Positions 50,440 through 60,149 of a stretch of 64,000 bases of DNA are shown here, in pieces. The stretch comes from Seminavis robusta (taxonomy: Eukaryota; Bacillariophyta; Bacillariophyceae; Naviculales; Naviculaceae). Positions within the stretch are counted from its first letter, which is position 1. Each line of letters starts with the position of its first letter. The stretch covers positions 1 to 64,000 of the forward strand of contig CAICTM010000321.1 of the NCBI GenBank assembly GCA_903772945.1, given 5' to 3'. The notes beneath the pieces were generated by a model that did no database searches, was not told the origin of the DNA, and saw nothing but the letters and a program-made list of their open reading frames with translations. The translations under genes were made by a program, and so were the position numbers.

Positions 50440-50545
50440 AAGTTTAGCATACGGTACCGTACGGTGGTACCGGTAGCAATACTCAGGAGCACTCCGTACC
50501 TGGGGCTACGGTACGGTACGGGTGGTGTACGTACTAGTACAGGGC
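50440..50545. repeat. Cluster of GTAC palindromes
   Basis: Over about 100 bp there are more than ten GTAC or CGGTACCG-like words (for example ACGGTACCGTACGGTGGTAC and TACGGTACGGTACGGG). It lies about 150 bp upstream of the cyclase-PDE start. The same words are scattered through all gene-free parts of the window. Confidence 0.75.
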
Positions 50546-50695
50546 GAGAGCGGCTAGGTCGGCTTTTGAGATTAGAGCAGATGCCTCCATCCATCGACTT
50601 TTATTTTCTCTACTTCTCTGCCTTTTGTCTCACAATCTGAAGTACTACTACTTTGAAAACCCTTCTTGACAGAACGACTCGACTCAACGAAGACG

Positions 50696-53600
50696 ATGAC
50701 AAAAGACAAAGCCGAAAGTACGACCTTCGCGACGCGCCCCGACGAAAGCGGATTCATGAGCAACGATCTCAGCGTCTGCAGCGCCAGGATTTCATCCGTC
50801 AGCGAGGAACGCGATGAGATTGCCGAGGTCCACAAGTTCTCGAGGAAGGAGACCAACCACATTCGTGTGTGGCGTCTCATCATGGCGCTTGTCCTCTTGG
50901 CCACGGCCATTACTGTGACTCTAACGACCTACCATTTCCTCAAATCGGAGCAGACGAAGAGCTTCGACGAGGCGGTAAGTTCAGTTTGATTTGCAATGTA
51001 CCAAGCTCACTTCGAACGTGTCTCCATTCCTCACTTTGCATGACCTCTTGATTCGTTGCTCGAAACGTTGCAGTTTGAAAAGTTTTCCCAAACTGTTGCA
51101 GATGCTGCTCTGCAATCTCAGGAAATCCTTCATGCAACCCAACGTGATGTCTGTGAAAACATGGCCGTTGATGCCATCCGTACTGGACAGACCTGGCGGA
51201 ACTACACCAATCCTTACTACGAAATGCAGTTTGGATCGGCGCGAAACCAAGCCAAGACTGAGCTGAGTGCATTCTTCCCGTTCGTAGAGAAAGATGGACG
51301 TGATGCGTGGATTGAATACGCTGGCGAGCACTTGACTGAGTGGACCCATGCTGGTCATATGACCAAGTACGGTAACCTCGACAGGCTCAACGAGATCAAC
51401 TATGTTCCAAACATGACCAAGAAGGGCCCTGATGGCTTCATTCCGGATGATGAGTACCCTGAATATTGGCCCATGTGGCTCTACTCACCACCTCCAGCTC
51501 AGTATGGAGCGGTCAACTGGAACGTGCTCAATGTCCCCGACTATAATGACATGATGACGGCAATCAAAGTTGTCAGAGGAGAGCAAATCATCTCTAAGGT
51601 CCGCACGTCTGTCTCAACTGGCACTGCCTTCACAGAGGAAGAACACGCAGCCATGCACTCAAAGCTCAAGACAGGATCCAGCCCACACCATCCCCATTGT
51701 TTCATTTGGACCCCTGTGTATGAAGATCCACAAGATATATATTCTAAGTTTGTGGGTTTCCTTGCCACGAGCTTTGCCTGGGACTTTTCACTGCGGAATC
51801 TGTTGCCTGGAAATGTTGCTGGCATTGTTGTCATCATTACCAGTACTTGCAATCAAACATACACCTATGAGATAGCTGGCCAGGTAAGCTTGTTCTTGCA
51901 TCAGACTATACATACCTGTATGGATTCATTCACAAGAGTTGACACATTCATTCCCTGTTCTCTGCTCTTGCTCTGAAGGATGCCTACTACATGGGAGAAG
52001 GTGACTTGCATGAAGCAAAGTATGATGACTACAAGTCTGAGATCAATCTTTCACTCCTCACACACCCAAAGAAAGATGTCACTCCTGGACACTGCCAGTA
52101 CTCCATGCACATCTATCCAAGCTCTGAGTTCGAAAGTTTCTATGATCGGAACACCCCTGAGAGTAAGAAATATGATTGCATACAGTGTACTTCCTTGTTA
52201 TGATTTAAGTTCTTTACCCTCATGCACTTACCATCCTTTCATTGTGCAGTCTTTGCAGGTATTGTGGCTTTCACATTCACCTGCATTGCCCTTGTTATGA
52301 TTGTCTATGACATTCTGGTCCACAACAGGAATGCCAAACTTGTTGCCAATGCTGCAAGGTCCAATGCTGTTGTCACATCCCTATTTCCAGGGTCCATGTG
52401 AGACCGTGTCTTGGAGCAGCAGATGGGCACCAAAGGCAAGATGAAGAGGCTACTGTCTGATGGGAAGGGTCTGGACGCTTCAGGACAGGACAAGCCTCTG
52501 GCTGACCTATTCTTGGACACAACTGTGATGTTTGCAGACATTACAGGTAGGTCTCACTTGTTTTCCTGGCTAGAACTTGCTTGATGTGGTTCTCTTCTGA
52601 CAGATTCACATTCTCTCAACTTTCATAGGTTTCACACCATGGAGTAGTGTGAGAGAGCCAAGTCAGGTGTTCACCCTCTTAGAGGGTGTGTATGCACAAT
52701 TTGACATGCTGGCGAAGCAGAGGCGAATCTTTAAGGTAAGGAGATGGAATCAAAGCTTGAGCGTTACCTTGAGTCTCCGTCTCTTGTACACTCACAAATG
52801 AAGTCTAGGTTGAAACTGTGGGTGACTGCTATGTTGGTAAGTCAAGGAATAAGTCGAGCACTCAGAGTACCCACAGAACAGGTAAAACTCACCCTAACAT
52901 GATTTCACAGCTGCTACTGGGATTCCCGAGCCGAGAAAGGATCATGTTTCTTCCATGTGCAGGTTTGCTCAAGACTGCATCCAGAGCATGAAAGTGTTGA
53001 CCAGAGGGCTTGAGCGCACATTAGGGTAAGTTTTCCACTCCATATTGCTCCCATTTTCCCACTAAAGGTGTTCTCAACTCTAATTCCTCCTAAAACTTCA
53101 GCCCTGGAACTGCTGAATTGGAAATCCGTGTACACTGTAGGCCTTCACAGTGGGCCAGTGACTGTAAGGACCTTCCATGACATAACTCTGGAACACATTT
53201 GCCTGTGATGTTATGAGCTCACATGTTATTGAAATGCTTTTCTTTGAAACTTCTAGGCAGGAGTGTTGAGGGGTAAGCCGGTAATCCGTGTAACTTCACA
53301 TTCTCCCTTGCACTTCTTTTATCTAACCTTCACATCTTCCTCATCACTCAGGCGACAATGCTCGTTTTCAAGTGAGACATTCCCTGCCTCAATTCTAGCT
53401 GTGTAGCCCCTCCAATGTCTAACATGATGACCTTTTCTGCTTAACATAGCTCTTTGGAGATACCAGTAAGTTCTTCTACAAGAGTTCCTTAAGCTGAAGG
53501 CTGTTGATCAACACAAGGACTAACGAGACTCTTCACTCTGATGATTGCTTCAGTGAACACTACCGCTAGGATCGAGAACACTGGAGCCACTGGCAGGATA

Positions 53601-56082
53601 CACGTGTCCAAGGACACTGCCGAGTTGCTTCGTGTTGCTGGAAAAGGGCATTGGTTGGTAGAGCGCAATGAACCAGTGATCGCAAAAGGCAAAGGACAAA
53701 TGCAAACTTACTGGGTGAAGATTGGCACAAACAGAAGACCGTCAATTGGTGACAGCTCCAGAGGCCAATCGTCACATTCTTCCTCTGACATGCTCGACGA
53801 TGGCTACGACGCGGAGTACCAACGATTGATCGACTGGAACGTTGAAATGCTCTCGCAGTTTCTGAAACAAATCGTTGCCCAACAAAAAGCCTCGGGCACA
53901 ACTTCCGATAAACCAAACACACTAGGCAAGAATCTCAACTCAAGCGACATTGGAGGCAAGTCTCTTCCGCTTTCCGAAGTCGCGGAAATCATCACCCTCC
54001 CAGAATTTGACCAGAAGGCTGCTGGCAAAGAACATCTCCATTACGAGATCGAACTTGATGCCAAGGTTGTTGATCAACTCAAAGACTATGTCACAGCCAT
54101 TTCTCAACTTTACCACAAGAATGCATTCCACTCCTTTGCTCACGCTAGGTAAGCCGGTGCTTAAAAAAGTTGGCATGGCAGGAAATGATTTGATGACAGT
54201 GAAACTGACAATGCCACTACTGCCTACTCGACTCATCTGTGTAGTCATGTCGTCATGTCGGTGACGAAAGTAAGCTTGACCGAAGTTTGTGAAAACAGCT
54301 GTTTAGCACTGCCTTGCTCTTATACCAGTACTTACTCTCTTGTGTCATTTTGAACAGCTCATGTCACGCATCGTGGCTCCCGAGGCGTTCCACGACGAGA
54401 TTGAAACTCGCCCCCAAGACAACGTGGCCGAGTCGATGCATGAGTAAGTGTTTCGTTGGTGATACCTGGATTCTGTCGTGTGATGGTTCCTTTCGGCCCG
54501 CACCCAGCTTGCTATCATTTGTCATCTGGAGGCTCACAAGATTCTTCTCTTGCCTGTTGTCTTCAGCCATACGTATGGTATCACCAGGTAGGTGCAAGAA
54601 GCATGTATACTATTGTGGGTTCCACGTTTCCTCAGCTGTTCTCTAACTGAATCCTCTTGACCCCTTCAGTGATCCGCTTACACAGTTCGCCTGTGCCTTT
54701 TCGGCGTTGATCCACGACGTCGGTAAGTTCACTCGTTGTCTCTACCGCCATTCGTGAAGGAAGGGATACTCATGTTAGGCTTGTTTTTGCAGACCATCGA
54801 GGTGTGCCAAACCCACAGCTCATGAAGGAGAACGAGAAGCTGGGAGAATACTACGGAGGTCGCAGCGTAGCTGAGCAGGTAAGTTGTGGAACCAGCCGGT
54901 CATACACGAGATGGTGTGTTTAATAGCAAGCAAAGTTTGACGCGGCAACTAACGTATCGATATCTTTTCTCGTGGTGGATAGAATTCCCTGGACCTCTCC
55001 TGGGGTATGCTCATGGACCCCAAGTACTCTGACCTTCTTGCAACTCTCTGTCAGAACGATGAACAATTGTCTCGTCTCAGAGGATTGGTGGTCAATGTAA
55101 GACTCGCGCTTCATATCCAGCCATCAATGTAATGTAAACACGCTGCATCATTGACACTCATACGTTGCTTTGCCTTTTACCAAAGTCCGTTATGGCTACC
55201 GACATCGCAGACAAGGATCTGAAGGCACTACGAAATGGCCGCTGGAAGACAGCCTTTTCAGAGGATGCAGAGGCGGACAAGAACCCTCGAGATGCCGTCA
55301 ACCGAAAGGCAACGATTGTTGTGAGTTCGTTTTTGTTCGATCTTGCTCAGCTTTGCCTCTTGAATATTGCTCATAGTTGTTTCCTCTTCACATTCCACAG
55401 ATTGAGCATTTGATTCAAGCTTCCGATGTGTCGCACACGGTAAGTCTGTCAGACAGCATACTATAGGGCACACCCTCACCCCTCCATGAACCTGTTGGAA
55501 CTCACTCGATTTCTTCCTTCTGTTTGTCACTTTCAGATGCAGCATTGGCACATTTACCGCAAGTGGAACGCGGTAAGAAAGCAACAGCCTCGCACAATCC
55601 TTCTTTTGCTGAACCATTGCAGTATGATACGCTAACTTTCTACTCTATGCATTTGTTTGCCACCAACAGAAGCTCTTCGAGGAGATGTACCTAGCCTACA
55701 AGGCAGGACGTGCAGAGAAGGATCCCAGGTATGACCAGATCACTGTTCTGACTGTGGTCAGGCGCCCCTGCCTTTGATCAGGAAGATCTCACTTTGCCTT
55801 TTTCTCGTTCTGCTCAATCTTCTTTTCAGTGAATTCTGGTATGCGGGAGAGATTGGTTTCTTTGAGTTCTATATCTTGCCCTTGGCCAAGAAACTGAAAG
55901 AGTGCGGAGTTTTTGGAGTCTCCAGTGGCGAGTACCTCTCGTACGCCTTGAACAATCTGGAGGAGTGGAAGGCCAAAGGCGAGGAAGTTGTGGCAGAAAT
56001 GATTGCCGAACTGGAAGCTCGGGAGAAACATGATGCTATGGTTCAAGAAGCATCAGCTTTTGAAAAGGAGATGGACGTTTAG
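50696..56082 (+). pseudogene. Receptor-type guanylate cyclase-phosphodiesterase, probably disabled
   Basis: I count 23 exons: 50696-50974, 51074-51883, 51979-52162, 52250-52546, 52629-52735, 52809-52836, 52911-53025, 53102-53163, 53257-53272, 53352-53371, 53450-53465, 53554-54148, 54245-54269, 54358-54443, 54567-54587, 54670-54722, 54793-54878, 54983-55096, 55186-55320, 55401-55439, 55537-55572, 55670-55728 and 55830-56082. The order is TM, an extracellular domain of about 330 aa, TM (GIVAFTFTCIALVMIVYDIL), a class III cyclase (TTVMFADITGF, VETVGDCY, RFQLFGDT) and a class I phosphodiesterase (FHSFAHASHV, LIHDVDHRGVPN). It would make and hydrolyse cyclic nucleotide at the membrane. Two lesions lie in the cyclase half: TGA at 52399-52401 where relatives have Arg (FPxxVRDR), and seven extra bases in exon 8 near 53131 that shift the frame before GLHSGPVT. 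The PDE half is intact. Confidence 0.83.
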
Positions 56083-56763
56083 GCAAACCACTTCCCTTGT
56101 CTACGCTTTAGCTACTAGTACCGTACACATTATCTTATCTACTACATAATCTATTATCGCGTTGACTCCGCTCGACTACCGGTATCGCTACGCTAATAGC
56201 TAGCTAAAGTGTCAACCAAGTTTTGAAATCGGACTCTTGGGGTTGTTCTGTCCATGGATGAAGCCCGTGCCTTTGCGACATCTCTGGGCAACTACTCCCT
56301 GTTGCCCTGGGCTCAACTTTCAAGGACCAGCACGAAGGCTTTCTCCCCGAGCTTGGCATGACCTTCCTGTCAAAGCATGGCTACAAGAGAGTCTTCGTAG
56401 GATCTCGTGAGAGACTTGTCCGAATAGATTCTCTCTCTGCTGCATGTTTGTTAGAAGAGAAAGGCTACAAATTGTAACCTCTCCCACTTCACTGGTGGCA
56501 TTTCATTGCTGCACGTACAATGATTCTTGTTCTTATTCTTCGTAGTAGAACCCTTCTATTGTGGCACCAGGCAGCTCAATTGCCGAGTGCACCCACTCAT
56601 TGGACCTTGGAAAGAGTTTAGCTCCATGGGTTGTATTGGTTGAAGTGGATTGTGCTAGCTAGAGCTGTTCAAGCTGTACTGCAGTGACGAACAGGTTTGA
56701 ATGTCGAGAACATAAATAGGGCTGCAAAAAGGTCCATGAAACTAACTGTTTTCAGCTAGCTGT
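56083..56763. other. Intergenic with an orphan coding-like stretch
   Basis: Apart from the ORF fragment at 56262-56477 the spacer between the cyclase-PDE and phosphatase genes holds no recognised feature. CTAGCTAG and GTACCG words occur near 56115-56205. Confidence 0.45.
56262..56477 (+). pseudogene. Coding-like fragment, unrecognised
   Basis: An open frame without a good start reads ...LCDISGQLLPVALGSTFKD, then HEGFLPELGMTFLSKHGYKR, VFVGSRERLVRIDSL and ends LLEEKGYKL. Its composition and codon choice look like real protein, unlike the surrounding spacer. It could be the last exon of a gene whose start I cannot find, or the remnant of a gene duplicate. No family was recognised. Confidence 0.35.
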
Positions 56764-57726
56764 CTAGTGGGCAGTGCTTGTGACATTCAACTGCTCCATT
56801 GGTTGTTGCTGTTGCTCTTGGAGTTTCTGTAGTTCTTCTTGTTGTCGCCTCAGTTCTTTTTTGGCATTGGCGTTAGGTGCATGTTTGGAATAATTCAACA
56901 GTACAGCCTTCCACGTCTCCTCTTGTTCATTGTAGTCAATGACATTGATGCATGTATTGCCTTGTTCAATCTCCACATAGCGACTGGGATCGTTCCACAA
57001 GAGCTTGGCGAGTAGGATTTTGTTGAATCGTCCATGTGCCACCACGGCCAAACACGGCTCGTGTTGTCGATCCAGCAAGGCGTCCACGGCCGCTTGTCCT
57101 CGTTGAGCGACATCCCAAGTGCATTCCGCGTCGGCACCTGGCCACTTTAAGTGAACATTCTGTTTCATGGCGAGTTGCATCTGCCGAAATCGTTCCTGAT
57201 GGTCCGGTTGGGCATTCGGTCCATGAATGACAGTCCCTTCAAAGTCTCCAAATCGCATTTCTCCCAGTCTCGCATCCACATAATGGCGCTGCTGCTCACT
57301 ACTTGTTGTTGTTGTTGCAGTTGTATCGATATGATGGGCTGTTTGGAGCGCTCGTTGGAGATGCGACGATGCCACGGCACCCATGGAAATTCCAGACAGT
57401 TCGTTGGCGACGGCCGCGGCTTGTTGTTGACCATGGGAGTTGAGTGGAATGTCAAATCCACCACCCTGCATCTTTCCCGCCGAGTTCCAATCGGTTTGAC
57501 CATGGCGCAGTAAAAAGACGCGACGATGAAAGGGTTTCAACGGTGGCAGTGCATCGGCAAACGCTTTGCCACGAGGTGTTGTTGTCATCATCATTATTGG
57601 ACTGCTGGCAATATTGATAAGACTACTGGCAACCGGAGCCGTCGAAAGGAGCATGCAAGTGGTGGCGATTGTGTGGGAGATTCGGGAGTGTCGAATCTTC
57701 TGGGGGCCTCGCACTGAAAATGACAT
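56764..57726 (-). CDS. Phosphoglycerate-mutase-like histidine phosphatase
   Basis: The protein is 320 aa from the ATG at 57726; an in-frame TTG 15 codons upstream is disfavoured. After an N-terminal targeting-like region (TIATTCMLLSTAPVASSLI), residues from about 65 form a histidine-phosphatase domain: RRVFLLRHGQTDWNSAGKMQGG with catalytic His, IPLNSHGQQQA, AVASSHLQRALQTA, EMRFGDFEG with the acid residue, and LAVVAHGRFNKILLAKLL with the second His. This is the cofactor-dependent phosphoglycerate mutase/broad-specificity phosphatase branch. The C-terminal Gln-rich helix (ELRRQQEELQKLQEQQQQ) is an add-on. Location could be secretory, mitochondrial or plastid. It is distinct in sequence from the other phosphatase 10 kb to the left. 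Confidence 0.85.
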   Translation of the reverse strand: MSFSVRGPQKIRHSRISHTIATTCMLLSTAPVASSLINIASSPIMMMTTTPRGKAFADALPPLKPFHRRVFLLRHGQTDWNSAGKMQGGGFDIPLNSHGQQQAAAVANELSGISMGAVASSHLQRALQTAHHIDTTATTTTSSEQQRHYVDARLGEMRFGDFEGTVIHGPNAQPDHQERFRQMQLAMKQNVHLKWPGADAECTWDVAQRGQAAVDALLDRQHEPCLAVVAHGRFNKILLAKLLWNDPSRYVEIEQGNTCINVIDYNEQEETWKAVLLNYSKHAPNANAKKELRRQQEELQKLQEQQQQPMEQLNVTSTAH

Positions 57727-58429
57727 GATGGAGCAGCACCGGTACCTACGGAAGAGTTTTGTGGCAAGCAAATGAAGAAGAGAGAATGAGAGAAATGTCG
57801 TCCATGAATGGGATCTCGATTACCGTATGGCCATACCGATACGTACTTGTACTTGAAACAATGATGATCGATCTATGATTCTACCGGCAAAACACAATTG
57901 CGGAAGCTTCAAAATGTTGAGTGACGAGCCCAGGTCGGAACGTCGGAACAACGTGGACCGTGTGACGCACTGCATTACGCCTGGCGATAATGAGAAAGAT
58001 GAGGTAAAACATTCAGGGAGAAGCGGAAACATAAAAGTAGAACACATTCCGAAAAAATTCTCTGTCAGCTTGCAGCTTGCAGGATGGAACGGGAAGAAAA
58101 ATAAATAATCAATAATTCTTACTAGTACTGGTTACTACAGTAGTACTCCGACGATTAATTTTGAAAGTGGAGAATTCTCAAAGTTTTCTACAGGCTGGCT
58201 TCTTCGCGCAGCAACACAGGAAGCCAGCTTGTACAACTCTACTTTAAATAAATAAAAAATATTTATTTTACCCTTGGCTTCAAGAACTCAATGAGACGAT
58301 GAGTCCTGCGGGACAGAATCTCTACCAAGCTCGTATTGAAAGACTTCGAGGAAACATGCATTTCAGTGGTAAAGATTACGGTACTACACGTCTGGTTGGG
58401 TACTGTATTCCTTATTCCTTGTACTTTTT

Positions 58430-58675
58430 GGAGAGGGGGAATTATTGAAGGAATGGAGGAATTCCCCAATTCCTCGAAGGAGCAGGAATTTGACTGACCA
58501 GTCATGAGCGTGACTGTGAGTCATGAATCAGTACTGTTGTACACAAGCCTACGTAGAGTCCCTAGTGTGAGTGGCAGTTAATTCCTTTCCCCCATTCCCT
58601 TTCCCTTTAATGCTTCCTTCCGACACTGGAGGAATAGTGGAGGAATTCCCGGAGTCGGGGAATTCCTTCAAGGAG
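58430..58675. repeat. AATTCC/GGAATT inverted repeats
   Basis: GAGGAATTCCCCAATTCCTC near 58458-58477 is largely self-complementary, and GGAGGAATTCCCGGAG...GGGGAATTCCTTCAAGGAG near 58640-58675 repeats it. The words between them (GAAGGAGCAGGAATT, TTAATTCCTTTCCCCC) are related. This may be a small foldback element. Confidence 0.65.
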
Positions 58676-58783
58676 TATACAACTAAGCTACACGTGTATT
58701 CTCTCAACTCTCAAGACACTCAGGAGCGTCCCTCAATCGTGCATTCGTCGACTTTTTAGGGTAGGATTTAGGATCGGATTTCT

Positions 58784-58932
58784 AAAGGGCAGAGTTTGAA
58801 AGTTTGAGACTCTACCCTAAGTGTGAAACCCTGCCCTTTAGAATTTAGGGCATTCTAGGGCAGGGCTTCAAAACTCTGCCACAAAATTACGGCAGAGTTC
58901 AAAACTCTGCCCTATTTCGAGACTCTGCTTTA
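58784..58932. repeat. Alternating GGCAGAGTT motif array
   Basis: Variants of GGGCAGAGTTT(T)GAA occur in both orientations at about 58784, 58803 (reverse), 58823 (reverse), 58855, 58867 (reverse), 58891, 58899 (reverse) and 58917 (reverse). The pair at 58891-58911 forms a near-perfect hairpin with arms GGCAGAGTT and AACTCTGCC. AAAGGG or CCCTTT/CCCTA ends recur. There is no coding content. Confidence 0.82.
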
Positions 58933-59833
58933 TATCCTGGATTCCCCTTTCGAGGTACGCTCCAGTAAGTTTCTAAAGGTTCACGCAAAATAATGACAGT
59001 TTCAACTGACGTTACAGTTGCGGGAATCATTGTTAAATTTTGTTCAAACTGCACAACCTCATGCATCCTTCTTTTGGAGGATTTCAAATTGAAAAAAATG
59101 ATAGAGGCAAAAGATTAGAACATTGCCTGCATTCACTGGAAATTTCAATAAACTTTCATGAACGTGGTTCATGGTTCATTGGACTGGTTCTATTATTAAA
59201 ATAGTGAACTGTTTCATAAAATCAGGTTCACAAAGTCAATATTGCTGATTAAAATAAAAGGTTGAGCTAGGTAGGGTTTTCCTTTAGCTGATTTTGATTT
59301 TTATCCTTTGTGATAACCCACAAGCCGCCACCATGGATGCAAACATCTGTGTTTGCACCTATTGTGGCAGTTTGCACCTGCTTCCAGTAAATGTGGCGGC
59401 TACAACTGATCCAAGGTACAGCGTACACTACCATTACCCGCAATACCGGTAGGCAATTGAGGTTCTCACTCTCGTCACTTTCTGTCGCTTTAGGACGAGA
59501 GTCACTTTTTATAACATTTCGTACAGTACCGGTAGGTATGTATTACTGAGTAGGCATTAGGGCAGTACCGTTAATCCTTTGAACCTGGAACTTTGAGATC
59601 CTGACATACGTTTCTGCTTATTAAATAAATCTAAAAGAGGCCATTAGAATGACGCAGCCGTTGGACAATCATAGTCTTAAAGAGTTTCTGAAGACATTTG
59701 CTGAGCTTTTACAGCCTTACTGCCTCAGCTCTGCCTCAATGACCCTGCTACGCTTCGTGGATTAACCTGTCCTAATTCCTTTCTTCGATGGCGAGGCTCA
59801 CAAGGCAAAACGACCCACAGCTACTATATTACC

Positions 59834-59878
59834 AGGTACCGACACAACCCACACAACCAACACAACCCACACAACCAA
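59834..59878. repeat. (ACACAACC)n microsatellite
   Basis: About five ACACAACC/ACACAACCA units lie some 270 bp upstream of the ATG of the LRR receptor gene. Confidence 0.85.
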
Positions 59879-60149
59879 AAGAGACAGATACACAGAGCAA
59901 CCACCAACAAACCACCGAAGAAGGCTGGTTGCACGCCCAGCTTTGTCTCTCAATCGACACAGCCCCATCTAGCTTTAGTATCATCATCATCATTCGAGAA
60001 CCTCGCTTTCGGCTTTATCTTCGCAGCTGTCGCCTTACTAGTACTCCCTGGGCGCTTCCAGTTCATTTCCTTTCCTTGCCTTCGTTCATTGGTTTCTTAC
60101 AGACCTCAGTCCTCGCACAGTTTTCACCTTCGCCAAAGCCCAAAGCACC

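Larger units (their letters stand above)
47554..50695. other. Long gene-poor region
   Basis: These 3.1 kb have no supported gene. An ORF at 48826-49212 lacks recognisable features. Notable items are the ATTGG/CCAAT repeat at 49976-50130 and a very dense set of GTAC palindromes at 50440-50545, just before the cyclase-PDE gene. Confidence 0.45.
57727..60149. other. Long gene-poor region with inverted repeats
   Basis: No supported gene in 2.4 kb. It holds a GCTGGCTTC/GAAGCCAGC hairpin at about 58194-58229, an AAATAAATA/TATTTATTT hairpin at about 58245-58269, GGAATTCC-type repeats at 58430-58675, the GGCAGAGTT array at 58784-58932 and an ACACAACC microsatellite at 59834-59878, just before the LRR receptor gene. 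Confidence 0.5.
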
